From Arctopsyche grandis (Eukaryota > Arthropoda > Insecta > Trichoptera > Hydropsychidae), in contig NC_135358.1 of NCBI RefSeq assembly GCF_051622035.1, positions 19,792,001-19,856,000 on the forward strand: a stretch of 64,000 nt of DNA, written 5' to 3'. The notes under the pieces are model-generated. The model saw only the letters and a program-made list of their open reading frames with translations. It had not been told where the DNA came from and made no database searches. Shown piece after piece: positions 29,623 to 40,959 of the stretch. Both the position numbers and the translations under genes were made by a program. Position 1 is the stretch's first letter. Each line of letters starts with the position of its first letter.

Positions 29623-31345
29623 GTACATACATGTGTATATACATATGTATGTACATATTTATAAATGAACTTTTTATAAATGAAAATTTATAGCTGAACC
29701 CGGCATGCGTTCTAATGCCACAATAACACATGCAATTCCCGTTCCCGTTCCCGTTTCCGTTCCCGTCTCTCGATGTGTTTCGATGAGTGAATATTTCAGT
29801 TTCAAATTAATACTTAATAATGAAACTAAATTACAGTAATGATAATTTGTCGGAAAAACGCAGGCGGCGAACACATTTGAAATTATTCAATTGTTTGTTT
29901 ATTTTACCCTAATAACGTAGGTGGCGACTCATTCCGATTGCAATGCCACTGATTCCTGTTTTCCCGGTCCCGTTTTTGGTCGATTTTTTTAAAGAAACCA
30001 CCGCGGGCATACACGCAGTAACTCGTGTTAATTTCATCGCAATCGATTGAATGATATAGAAATCTAGCAATTCGGCTATTAAGATGCTGTATTATAAACG
30101 GAACTGGTTACTTTTGGTAATCTACCTTAATTTCATATTGCGAAAAAAACAAAGTTCGAAATGAAATACTTCAATTAAAAAGACCGAGATTTGCTCTTTA
30201 AAAAGGTGATTAAAGAGATGATGATTTATTTAATATATATGTACCCGATTGCTGAATTTAAAACCTTGACCTGTTGTATTAACGTGAACGTAGTTTGCAT
30301 CCTGCATCCTGTTCGCACCCACACACAGCTTACATGATGCAAAATATCAAAATGTCACCAGTTACGATGGTAATTAAGTGAGTTTCCCGTCGAGACCTAC
30401 ATATTCCATTAAGAATTTTAGATCAGTGGTTTTTGAAAAAACAATTATAAAGCTCGTTTGATACTATGGAAATACGTAATGTAACACTCCAAATCAATAC
30501 AACAGTGTGTATTGTATAAATCAAATGCAATTTCAATAATGAATGCAATTTTCCACTCGGGAGAGATTTTAATGGATGCACATAATTATTCCGCGATGGT
30601 AATTGTAGACCGGAAGGGAAGGCGTCCTCTTTCAAAACTTCCCCTAATTCACACTGTCCTCTTCTGTTGTCTGCTCTTCTATAAATAAAAAGCACTCCAC
30701 ACCGCGTTATGACGTAAACGAGGGCGACGTGCCGGGGCGATTTTTCTTAGAAAGGCTCTGGAAATTAATAAGGGCACTGCTGTGCAGACAAGAGGGACGA
30801 CGTGGCGTCGAAAACGGTCGGTGGAAAATGGGAGCCGGGTGGGGTTAGGTTGGGTTAGTTGTTGGGATTAAGTTGAGAGCCAGTCTGGTTCACCGGCCCC
30901 CCATTTACGTCTCATGTTCACATAAATTACGCGGTTAGACAAACATGCGACTTTAGTGCGCTCATATTGGCTACGGCTAGGGACTTTATTGCAATCGAAA
31001 AGCCAATGTACGGGCTAATGTACGACCACTTCAACTAGTTGAATCAACACAACCAGTTAGCCGTAATTATCTTGTCGAATTAACGATTGTTCGGCAATAA
31101 ATTCCAAACTATTTCCTACTTTTCCTTTCGAAGCACCTCACTGTTACGCGAAATTGGACTCGGATTATTAACGCCTCCCTGATAAAATACAAAGCTGAAT
31201 GAAATTCCATACAACGGCGAATCAATTTTTTTAACTAGCAAAACCATCTGCTGTAATTCGAAATGTTTTGAAAGTTTTTTCTGCAGTATGAAATAAATTT
31301 TCTACACAATATATGTATGTACATATAAACAATATGATCCGCCTG
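29623..31345. other. non-coding stretch
   Basis: Contains a (TTCCCG)n hexamer run at 29733-29766 and a short GGTTAG/GGGTTAG cluster at 30841-30860. No gene recognised. Confidence 0.4.
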
Positions 31346-32127
31346 GTGCGATATTTGCTGATATTGTATGGAATCGAGATATGGGCGCTAAAAGAGAGAA
31401 AGGGACATGTTAGATTCCTTTGAAATGTGGTCTGGATACGGATGCTGCGCATTCCATGTGCCGCACGACGCACGAATGTGGAGACATGGAGAATGGAGAT
31501 CCTCAAAGAGCTAGCAGTTTCAGGGAGGCTTTCCATAAAAATTAATATTTCCTACTTTGGCCATATTGCCAGGAAAATCTTGAGGTTTGTAGTCACCGGA
31601 ACAATATAGGCGAAAACACACTGAGTGGTATGGGACGTCACTTCCCTGGCTTGTAAATAGTGGGTGTTCCTTGACCGTAAACAATGGATGTTCCCCAAAT
31701 CGATTCGGGTGTAGTTTCACGTGCAGAATGTATATGTTTGGGAGGTCGCACGTATGTATATCCATATGCAACCGACAAGTTTCTTCTACATTTCTTCAAA
31801 TATGGAATCCACCGTTATCGGTCTGTCAAGCAAGGATAAATACAAGGATAAAATATCACTGTGTACCATGGGCTAGGGTGCTGCGTTTTATTCGCATGCT
31901 TAAAAGTATCTAAAAATGAACACGTACAACGTGTCACTCAGTGTGTTTTCGCCCTATATGAAGGCTAGTGAGAGGACGGTCTCCCATAAAATAGTCAGAT
32001 CAAATTAAATAACTGACGAGATCGTCCCTAAACGCTGCTTTCAACATGGCATATAATCAGGAGGAATGGAGGCAGGTCATCCAACGGAGCCCAGATAACA
32101 GAAATGACCACGACGCTCAGTGTTGAG
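31346..32127 (+). pseudogene. non-LTR retrotransposon relic split by a MITE
   Basis: Before the MITE, one frame (31346-31608) reads LYGIEIWALKERKGHVRFL, a stop, then WIRMLRIPCAARRTN and SYFGHIARK. These are typical of the C-terminal region of insect LINE polymerases. After the MITE (from 31955) the same protein resumes with decayed sequence and ends MAYNQEEWRQVI...NDHDAQC and a stop near 32127. A GAAGAAGATGAAGA-type tail follows. It is a different family from the RTE at 19-22 kb. Confidence 0.7.
31609..31954. mobile_element. MITE 1 (TA-type inverted-repeat element) nested in the LINE relic
   Basis: A 346-bp element with 19-bp matching ends: GGCGAAAACACACTGAGTG at 31609 and its inverse CACTCAGTGTGTTTTCGCC at 31935-31953. 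It is flanked by TATA on both sides (31605-31608 and 31955-31958), so the duplication is TA or TATA. Internal sequence is shared with MITE 2 at 33876-34705. No coding capacity. Confidence 0.85.
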
Positions 32128-32464
32128 CAAACGGGAAAGAAGAAGATGAAGAAACAAAATGAAAAAATTCAAGTTTCCGAATTGTATATCAGACTATCAA
32201 AGAGGATAAAACAGCGCACACCATTCATAAGAGCTCAGAATTGCATTGGCGACATTCTTTTACATATACCAATTTGGTCACTCGTCCGCCAATTTGGTCA
32301 CTCGAATGTTGCTACTGGACTCAGCCTGTGCTTATTTTTATCGTGTCAACCCAGTATTAGACAATATTATCAATAAATCGTTTAAGTATGTACTATTCAT
32401 ATGTTAAACATAACAAAAAAAAATACGGCTATTTTTTTGTATATATTTTTTGATACGTACATAC
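32128..32464. other. non-coding stretch
   Basis: Includes a short direct repeat, CCAATTTGGTCACTCG, at 32269 and 32288. Downstream of the minus-strand exon at 32686-32465 it would be intron. Confidence 0.35.
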
Positions 32465-32686
32465 ATGTAATATATCGCACCAAAATTTCGTATAGCTGTC
32501 AAAATCTTCGTAGTTGACCGTATTCCAGGACAGCTCGTATGTGCCGTTACCGAACTCAATTTTTTTGAAAGCTCTCGGCTCCCGTAAGATTTCCTTCTGA
32601 GAAGGAATGATCATGTAAGTTTGATCCTCAGAGTGCCCGACAGTATTAAACGATTTGATAGTAATTTCGACCTTATCCAACTTTAC
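32465..32686 (-). CDS. candidate exon: fibronectin-III region, cytokine-receptor (domeless-like)
   Basis: A 74-codon segment on the minus strand between an acceptor (GATCTTCAG before 32686) and a donor CAT|GTATGT (after 32465), phase 0 at both ends. It reads as the end of one FN3 domain (VEITIKSFNTVGHSED), a linker (IIPSQKEILREPRAF) and the start of the next (EFGNGTYELSWN, then YTKFWC). The ELSW and Y-x-x-FWC pattern is what I would expect in Domeless, the insect JAK/STAT receptor; this is recognition by memory, not alignment. The 5' edge coincides with the end of an RTE fragment on the other side, so the acceptor may lie at the insertion boundary. It could instead be a broken exon or another FN3 receptor. 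Confidence 0.5.
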
Positions 32687-32692
32687 CTGAAG

Positions 32693-33018
32693 ATCTTCGA
32701 TCAATGTGTTTTGTTAGTGACGACGTATGGATGTGCAATTTGGACATTGAACGCCAAGTTGCTACAAAATCCAACGCAATAAAAGAAGTGTGGAACGTTG
32801 TATGCTTGACATAACGAGGAAAGATAGGAAACGGAATACGTGGGTGAGAAGTATGACAAGGGTAGTGGATAGAGTGAAGAGATTGAAATGGCAATGGGCA
32901 GGTCACGTGGCTAGAAAAATGGACGAAAGGTGGACAAAAGAAGTGCTAGAATAGTACCCGAGAGAATGCAAAATGGTAAAAGGAAGACCGCAGGAAAGAT
33001 GGGTAGACGAAATTACAT
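32693..33018 (+). pseudogene. RTE 3' fragment, truncated at both ends
   Basis: Starts at ATCTTCGATCAATGTG, corresponding to the RTE sequence just before the YGCETWTLNAK coding, and follows it to AGATGGGTAGACGAAATTA (33018). It lacks the final part and the (TGA)n tail. Several substitutions and stops. Confidence 0.82.
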
Positions 33019-33875
33019 ATAATGATAATGTACATGTAATATAGCATGTTAGTTTTGAAAAAAATATTACAATCGACTTTATTTAATTTAGCAACACTAG
33101 AAGAGACGAAAACAAAGAAGAACTCAAATACTGCCATCAAAATATTTCCTTCCCACCATTTTGAATTCTCTGAAATTATGCTTTAATAATACATTATATG
33201 AATTTAAAACAATGATAATAAAATGTCAAGTAACTAAACGACTGGGTTTATTCGCAAACTACATATTAGATATTTTTAGACACCCGACCCAACTACTAAT
33301 TCACCGATGAAAATTCTCCACCCCCTCAAAGTGTAATAAATTTAAATGAAATCATCCTAAAAGTAAATAATGTCCAACGAGAGTTCGATATTTCGACGTA
33401 TCTTAATCTTGTATATTCACGAGAGTGAACAAAATATCACGCATACGTATTATATTGAATGTGAAAGATTTTGCCACTTATCTTGCGGGATTACCGTGAG
33501 TCTTATCCGTTCATGATTGAACCGAAATATATTTTCAGAGACGCAGCCATTTAATCTTCAGCACGCGTACACGAAAATCGCAAATATAGTAGTTACTGCT
33601 CATATTTATGAGCACGTTTAAAAAATTCCGGCTTATGTGAGTTTTCATCATAAGCGTCCGCTGATAATGACGTCATATATGTACAGAAAAGTTGATATTA
33701 TATATTGTAAATACATACAATGAGTACTATCAATCTGGCTATATCATTTTACAGTACTGTATCACACTACTACTTATTTTTAATAATATTTTTTATATGC
33801 CTAGTTTTGTGACAGTTATAATTAGGACCGAGGCGAGGAGGGGGGGGAGACTATAAATTCCCATATAAACTTGTA
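33019..33875. other. non-coding stretch
   Basis: No gene recognised. A G-rich purine run (GAGGCGAGGAGGGGGGGGAG) lies near 33830-33850. Confidence 0.4.
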
Positions 33876-34705
33876 GAGTGAAAACATACTGAGTGGTATG
33901 GGACGCCATGTGTCCTTGGCTTCCCGCTGTGACCGTAGATAGTGGGTGTTCCCCAAACCCAATTCGGGTGTACTTGCACGTGTAGAATGTACATACATAT
34001 GTACATATGTATATGTTTGGGAAGTCGCACGTGTATGCATATCCATATGCAACCGACAAGTTTCTCCTACATTTCTTTAAATATGGGATTCACCGTTATC
34101 GATCACTGTCAATCAAAGATAAAATATCAATGAAAACATTCCAGGGGGTGATTTTTGGGACAAGCATATGGGCTAGGGGTGGCCAGTTTAGCCAGCAGTT
34201 TTGCTTAATGGTAGCGTATATATTTAGCACCACTGAGAACAATGGTTCGAGTCGTCAAAACTGCTGGTGAGATTTGGGGGTTTTGTGACTCCAAATCGAT
34301 CGTTTCTCTATCAGAGTTTGCCAATTTTATCTGATCATTGTTGAAACGGTTCCTGAAAATTGGTAATAGATCATTTCCTGTTGTCATAAATCTGTGTGTA
34401 TAATTTGTAGAAATTATGCACAGTAATCTGAAATCTATAGACATCTCTATAATTTTGTGTTTATTATGTGTATAAAAATTGTAATAATAATTGTGCACAA
34501 AATCTAAAAATAATCCATAGATGTCTCTATGATTATCATTTCTGTACTTCATTAATTATTATTCTGTATACTATGTATTCTGATTGTATTGTTGTATTCT
34601 GACCGTTATCGAATAATCGTCGCATTGGAGCGATATGTAATGACGAGTGTACATTGATTGTAATAAATAAATAATAAATAATCCCACTCATTGTCTTTTC
34701 ACCCT
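33876..34705. mobile_element. MITE 2, same family as MITE 1, interrupted by a SINE
   Basis: The left end GAGTGAAAACATACTGAGTG (33876) and right end CACTCATTGTCTTTTCACCC (to about 34704) are diverged forms of the MITE 1 termini. The internal segment to about 34180 matches MITE 1, including ATGCAACCGACAAGTTTCT and ACCGTTATCG. A 490-bp SINE lies between the left body and the right terminus. TA precedes the left end. Divergence from MITE 1 suggests an older copy. Confidence 0.8.
34190..34680 (+). mobile_element. tRNA-derived SINE, copy B (full length, nested in MITE 2)
   Basis: Full-length relative of copy A. The head has GCTTAATGGTAGCG and a B box GGTTCGAGTC at 34244-34253. The core has TCGTTTCTCTATCAGAGTTT, and the body and tail are the same, ending in AATAAATAAATAATAAATAA. 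The MITE right end resumes directly after the tail, so the SINE inserted into the MITE. Confidence 0.88.
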
Positions 34706-35426
34706 TAAGAGCGCGGTCCGAAATGGTAAGTGATGTAAGCGAAGCCTGCAAGTTCCTGCCTGCCCAGCGGTGATGAATTCGTCGGCAAAATTCGCCCGAA
34801 TTTTTTCTCGCTGCCTATGGTTAAAATAAATAAAATTGTTGACCGATCGTTATTCATATTCGTAATTATGTACATATAAACAGGAGTATATGAGTTCATA
34901 TGATATTATTTTTAATTGATATCTAGATTCATTATTTTTATCGATGTACATATAATATAATAGATTGGAGGAAGAATCGTTATTGAAATGAAGGATATCG
35001 ATTATCCATTATGGTCTGAGAACAGCAACCACCTTTGACACGCAACACCAGCTGAAAAATAAAAACCCCACAAGGGGAAAACTGTGACTTTTCTTTTTTT
35101 GTCGTCAGTTAACGACCATAAATTAAAGTGCGCAGCGTTGTCTCCAAGGAATCGTCGACCGTGGCAGTCGATAGAATAGAACCTCGGGCTATGCAATTTT
35201 ATAGACATTTTGCTAAGATGCATACCCAATTGTACTATGTTTTATCGCGACCATAACCGTCTGATTAGTCTGGGGTCTAAATCAATGCAAAAGAATCAGC
35301 AGGAGGACCGGAAGTCGTGTAGTGAACACGCTTGTTTATCGTTCGATTTACTTTGTCACCGATAACAATTTACATAATGAATAACATTAGTTAAAACAAT
35401 CCTATGACAAGTGGTGAGAAATATAC
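34706..35426. other. non-coding stretch
   Basis: No gene or element boundary recognised. Several short open frames in 34710-35230 have no recognisable motif. Confidence 0.4.
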
Positions 35427-35434
35427 GCACCCAG

Positions 35435-36191
35435 CAGTGGCGTAACTACTATATGTATAGCGGGGGTAAGCAATACTTACTTATGGGTTCACGGAAATAG
35501 GGGGCCATAAATCGACAAAATAATCGTTTTGCGGGAATGCAGGTAGTGAAAAACTATTTCGGTTTTCTTGAACCTAGGAAAATTATTTATATGCTGGAAA
35601 AAGATATTCTAGACCATTGTTTGAATCGAAATTTCCAGAAGTTTTCCCAGAACAATTTGAATCTCAATTTACACATGTACTTTTATTAACAAAGAAAGAT
35701 CTTTTTGGAACAATAATCATAAAGCAATTTCCAGAATAACTTATTACCAATTACAGTTGTTTGGAGAGTGATTTTTCAGAAGTATGTATATACCGCATTC
35801 ATGCTATTTTTTACTCTTCCGGTAACTGTCACTAGTGTAGAAAGAACATTCAATTAATTAAAATTAATTAAAGAATGCGAAATAAATTCGATCGGTCAAA
35901 CCAGACTCAATGAACTATCTTTGCTTTGAATTGAGCACAAAGAAGCAGCCAAAATGGACTTCAAACAACTAATTCATGATTTTGCAAACAGTAAGCTTCG
36001 AAAGAAGAAATTTTCAAATAGGTGAGTTAAATTAAGAAAATTATATTATGTACCTATATATTAACAATAATTATATTAATATTAATACTGCGCTGCGTAA
36101 CCAAAAATTTGGTATTTCAATTTAAAAATTCGAGGGGGGGGGCCTTGATGATTTTCTGCATACGGGCCCAAAATTCCTAGTTACGCCACTG
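35435..36191 (+). mobile_element. hAT element remnant with perfect 8-bp target duplication
   Basis: Ends are CAGTGGCGTAACTA and its inverse TAGTTACGCCACTG. The 8-bp duplication GCACCCAG lies at 35427-35434 and 36192-36199. Internal coding around 35815-36020 matches the hAT C-terminal dimerisation region (PVTVTSVERTFN, IGQTRLNELSLL) with stops. The right subterminal sequence (GGGCCCAAAATTCCTAG) is shared with the relic at 57000-57396. Confidence 0.92.
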
Positions 36192-36199
36192 GCACCCAG

Positions 36200-36595
36200 T
36201 ACATCAGACTTTTTCAAAATCAAAACATATAATATTATATGTATAAGGCATTCTCATTATTCTTCCAATCCCACATTATCTGGAGTAACTTTTATCCAAT
36301 GAATTCTGCAAGTTTTTTCTTAACACAAATCCCCTGTACCTATCGTATTCCATTCCTCTATACTATATACCTACATATATAATATACCCCCTCGGGTAAA
36401 ATTCGAACACTTTCTTTAAACAACATATGAAAATGTTCCTATATCTCTTGATAAATATTTCATTTGCCCCAAATTTCCATTTTTCCTTTTTTTGAATCGT
36501 ACGTACATACATATGTAGATGGTTATGTTTGTAAGACAAATACAATGTAATCAAAATATGAATAATACAATTTGAACATAACACACACAACTCAC
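36200..36595. other. non-coding stretch
   Basis: AT-rich, with no element recognised. It would be intron if the exon candidate at 36698-36596 is real. Confidence 0.35.
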
Positions 36596-36698
36596 CGCGC
36601 TTAGAGGCTCTCAAGAGTGGTAACAATGTTTCGAAATTCAACGTCTTTTGTATTTTGGAGAATAATAGAGATTTACCCCCAAATTTGAGGAGTTTCAT
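36596..36698 (-). CDS. weak candidate coding exon
   Basis: From an ATG at 36698 the minus strand encodes MKLLKFGGKSLLFSKIQKT followed by LNFETLLPLLRASKR. It runs into a strong donor, GCG|GTGAGT (intron at 36595). Read without splicing the frame continues into low-quality AT-rich sequence. No family recognised, and the ATG context is unremarkable. It could be chance. Confidence 0.22.
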
Positions 36699-38429
36699 AC
36701 GAAAACATAATTCCGGATGTATTCAGAGAATGCCGCATAAACATGTTTAAATAACGAGCTTTCTCTCTTTTTGTCCCCACTCCCCATACAATTTCCACCT
36801 CCTTATAGTTGCCTAAAATTTAATATATTGTATAAGCGTGATATATAAGTTCTAAATATAAAATACGAAAAGTATTTATTATTAAAATTTGTTTTAAGTA
36901 TGCTCAATAAAGTCTCAATTACCAATCATACGCGTGTACTTAATTAAGGTCAGGTTTTTTGTCGTGACGAGATGTTGATGTGTAGGTATGTGCACTTTTA
37001 AAAAATTCAATGACATTTCAAGGAAGCCAAGAAGGGGAAAACTTTATGAGTTTGACATTTTTCGTTTTAATATATTATAATATGTAGGGCAGAGATTTTT
37101 TTGTGGTGAAAAAAAATCTCGAGCAGTCCTTCAAAGATGGAAAACTTTTTAAAAAGTTATTTTATATTAAAATACTTTGATGTTTTTTATTATATAAATA
37201 ACCGTTCACATTCTATGTGTGTATATGTAATATTTCATACGATAAACATTGAAGTATATATAAACATTAATCTTTTGAAAACAAAAAATTTGATTTATAA
37301 CATAAATAATTTAGTATTCAAAATTTTAACATTATAATAAATTATCATACCTTATATGTATGTAAGTCGTAAAATGACTTCACGACCATCAATTTAGAGT
37401 CACTGTCTCTTCATAATACTCGTATATACAACCATTTTGAAATATATATTTACGACAAGAAAATTTTTAGTGAAAAAACAAATGACAATATTTTTCTATT
37501 GTGTTATTGTAATTCAAATTTAAAATGATAATCGGCAATATAAAAAGATATTTTAAAATCGTTTTATCAACACACAAATAATTCGCAGTGTAATAGAATT
37601 TAGGCATAATCCACGTATTTATTATATACAGGGACGTCCCGTGAGTTAAGGCGGCGCCAATGGGCGAACTTGAAAATATATATAAAAAAAAATTTAATTA
37701 TAAATTAAAATTACAATATTCCGTTTATGTTTTTTTATAAATATAATTTGACATTCAAGAATGAACCGTCATCCTCGACTGATCTTAGTTCATGCATCCT
37801 AATTATTTTCATTAAAACGGGTGCACCCCGTTTAATCGGCCCAACAGGTTTCCCCAAAGCGGCACCTGCTGTCAAACTTGTAGATACTAAACTTACTAAA
37901 CTAATACTAAACACATTCTACAATGTGGGTACATTTAACAATCAACAAATTTGAGTTTGCGAGAAATGAAAGAGGGTGCCAAATAAGATTATATTGCATC
38001 CGTCATAACAAATAACTTAAATAAAAATGGCAAACTTTAACAGGAGATCTGGATTTAATAACTAACTAAGTATATAAATCGAATAATTACTCGATTCCAC
38101 TCGGTGTTCGAGCTCTCGACCTCTCTTTTGATAAACAATAGTTTAACTATATTATTATTATGAAATTGTTTTTCGTCTGAATGATATTTAAAGAAGGGTA
38201 GCATTTTGATTTTTTTTAAAGGCGGTACATAGTCTAGAGCAGAGCGTCGCAACCTCTGCTCCCCGGCCGTTTTACTGCCACGAGCACCACTTCGATCTAA
38301 CGCGTGCGAGTGAGATTGCGTGTGAGGGAGAAAACCGATGTTAGTTAACGTTTTGTCACCCATGTATGTACGGACTAGCTAGCGATTGCCGATGAAGTAC
38401 ATATGTATGTACGTAGCTGGCAAACTCGT
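36699..38429. other. non-coding stretch
   Basis: A possible isolated DNA-element end, CAGGGACGTCCCGTGAG, is at 37629-37645; no inverted partner was found. The open frame at 37727-37954 shows no motif. Otherwise nothing recognised. Confidence 0.4.
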
Positions 38430-38437
38430 ATGAGTCG

Positions 38438-39219
38438 CAGTGGCGTAGCGAAGGGGGTGGTCCAGGGGGTCTGGACCCCCCCCCCCCTTGGCGAAGTGCA
38501 GTCGGCGGCAAAATATCCCACTCCTGTCGCAATTGAGCGTTTGTACCATTTTTAGATAGTTTTCTATCCCAAATCCATGACAGATTTTTAGGACGTGAAC
38601 ATATACTTGAAAATTTCCAATGTTTGCTTCCTGATGGAAAAAGCTCTCAACCATCAAGTGTTTTAAAAAATAAGATAAAGACTTCGAGGGAAATTTACAA
38701 TCAAGATATATTTTGTGGGCCTTACATTCTAACTGGAGAGTTGAAAATGTGGTGGCAATATATAAGTACTAGTGAAAATCAGCCAAAAAACGCACTAGCT
38801 GCAATTGCAATTTGCAATCCTTCAATATTTACATACTTCTAAAAATTCTAGCAACACTTCCGGTGACAACAGCCACAAGTGAATGGAGCTTCTCCACACT
38901 ACGATGACTAAAAACATATTTAAGAAATACGATGTTGGAAAATCGACTAAATGGACTTGCTTTATTAGATATTCATAGGGATATAAATTTTAGTGCAGAA
39001 AAAATATTAGATGAATACGCGAAGATTGGATTCTTTCAATTTCGTACTTTTTTAAAGTATTCGGTATTTTTATTTTATTTGAATTTTGTTCATACCATAT
39101 GTTTATTACGTATTTACTTTATTTTTATATGTTGTGATTTTATATTAATTAAATATAAATTATCTTGCCTTTTTTCCTGTCAAAACCCCCCCCTTGACAA
39201 AATCCTGGCTACGCCACTG
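38438..39219 (+). mobile_element. hAT element remnant with perfect 8-bp target duplication
   Basis: Ends are CAGTGGCGTAGCGAAGGGGG and the inverse-type GGCTACGCCACTG, with G/C runs just inside. The duplication ATGAGTCG lies at 38430-38437 and 39220-39227. The interior carries transposase C-terminal coding: LPVTTATSEWSFSTLR, a stop, then KTYLRNTMLENRLNGLALLD. This is the hAT dimerisation region of the type found in 52-kDa-repressor-like transposases. Internally deleted, not autonomous. Confidence 0.92.
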
Positions 39220-39326
39220 ATGAGTCGTAAACAATGTGTGCCGCGAATATTAAGAGGTTGCGTGGCTCTGGTCTAGAGCGCGTCACTATGTTTATATGAT
39301 ATTATGTTTTTATGGGCTCGGTGATT

Positions 39327-39555
39327 ACTAGTCAAATGTGAACCGGTTACAGGACAACGGGTTGCTCTAGATCGGTCACACGTGATCACCTGTCACACTA
39401 AACTGGTCACGAGAAAACTGGTCACACCCTAAAATCGGTCAACCAGTTTTCTCGTGACCGATTTTAGGGTGTGACCAGTTTTAGTGTGACGGGTGATCAC
39501 GTGTGACCGATCTAGAGCGAGTGGTTGTCCTGTGACTGGTTCACATATGACTAGT
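39327..39555. mobile_element. long palindrome (foldback MITE) upstream of Atg13
   Basis: The 229-bp unit is almost wholly self-complementary. The left half from ACTAGTCAAATGTGAACC is inverted in the right half ending GGTTCACATATGACTAGT. Within each arm a decamer of the form AACTGGTCAC / ATCGGTCACA recurs several times, next to GATCTAGAGC and GTGATCAC. It ends about 1.4 kb before the Atg13 start codon and roughly 0.3-0.45 kb before the inferred 5'UTR exon end. Confidence 0.8.
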
Positions 39556-40008
39556 AGTCCGTTTATCGTTTTTATGTCAATGTATGTATGGTTACACGAT
39601 TTTCGTGAAACTTGGCGGCTTGAAAATACGAATAATATTAATAGACATACATCCTTTATATTAATATATATTTTTATTTTTTAGTATCATTAATAATATA
39701 GCGAAACAAGATAAAAACAAATAGATCGTGTAAAATTTGCTTATGGCCAAAATCGTAACGAGCAACGAACCGCAAGTGACGCGCAGTGCCAGCTGATTGA
39801 CGACTGACAACGCATTTGTCCACACCGAGTCTGTATTATTTCGTCTATTTCCATATTTTTATATAATTAGATATTACACGGACACTCACACATCTCTGCA
39901 AATATCCAACTCTATGGAATGTGTCGTTTATTGCGACGAAATAATTAGTTTTCGCACGAGAAAAACTTTACCCTCCGCCAACTTGTGTACTGTATTCACC
40001 TTTGTTAC
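39556..40008 (+). promoter_or_regulatory. Atg13: inferred promoter and 5'UTR exon region of Atg13
   Basis: Less AT-rich than its surroundings, with no coding motif. It ends in a consensus donor TTAC|GTAAGT at 40009. I infer that transcription starts somewhere here and that a non-coding first exon ends at 40008. No TATA box or initiator stands out, so the start site is not placed. Confidence 0.35.
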
Positions 40009-40925
40009 GTAAGTATCCTCAGTTGTGATCAAAATATGTGTGTTTATAGTAATCATCGTTGTATTGTTCGATTTACAACCATATTGTTGTATTTTGTAAT
40101 CCAAATGTGACGTTTATCATTTTAGGTTATGTTGTGGCCCGCTTTTGTAAACAACCTTCTTTGTCGTCCATGAACAATCAACAAAGCGTACTCGTAACAT
40201 TTACACGCGCAGACATTGCATCGCAACTTTAATTGATTTCTAATTATAATCAATCACATATATTTACACAAATAAGATAATTATTTTCATACGATTGGTG
40301 CTGATATTGTGATTTCATGTATTAATTTTATAACTATTTAAGTAAATACTAAAATTTTATCGCAAGTGCTTCTATTAATAAGATTCATTAATTTTGCTTT
40401 CTAGAGAACATTTCACTGATTTATATACATATGAACGCTGATTTTTTTTTTTGTTTTTATAATTGATGTGTAATTGTATACGATTAATCACTTTTAATCA
40501 AGCAAGTGATTTATCGTGTATTAGTATATTTTTTATTGCCATCAATTAACTGAAGGATCGAATTTATTTATCTAAGATATTATTTTTCATCAAACCATCG
40601 TGTTTGTTTACATATACAAATGTATGTAAACGTTTACTACTTATGTGCATTCTATATTTGTTTTTAATGACCTGTTCTAATAAGCAATCATATCCGTTGA
40701 CGTATAAAATTGATACACTGTTGTGTAATTAGTCAAGTTATCGTGCATAAAATCGGACGTTAAATTTCTTACATTAAAATTTAATTCTAAATCTTAAAAA
40801 AAACATATATATATATACTATATATATTCATTTATAACACACGTTTTGGTAAAAATATATCTTCAATGAAAGCTATTTATGTAATAGAAATGTAAAGCGA
40901 CTATTGAAAATTTTAATTTCTTTAG
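40009..40925 (+). other. Atg13: inferred 5'UTR intron of Atg13
   Basis: Donor GTAAGT at 40009-40014. The possible acceptor TTTCTTTAG ends at 40925, 34 nt before the start codon. The 917-bp interval is AT-rich and has no coding signal. Confidence 0.35.
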
Positions 40926-40959
40926 TAATTTTAATAAAACAAAAGAAACCAATCGCAAC

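Noticed and set aside
30841..30860. Interstitial telomere-type GGTTAG/TTAGG repeat
   Set aside because: Only two or three imperfect units, too few to distinguish from chance.
37629..37645. CAGGGACGTCCCGTGAG as a hAT left end
   Set aside because: No inverted partner or 8-bp duplication found within several kilobases.
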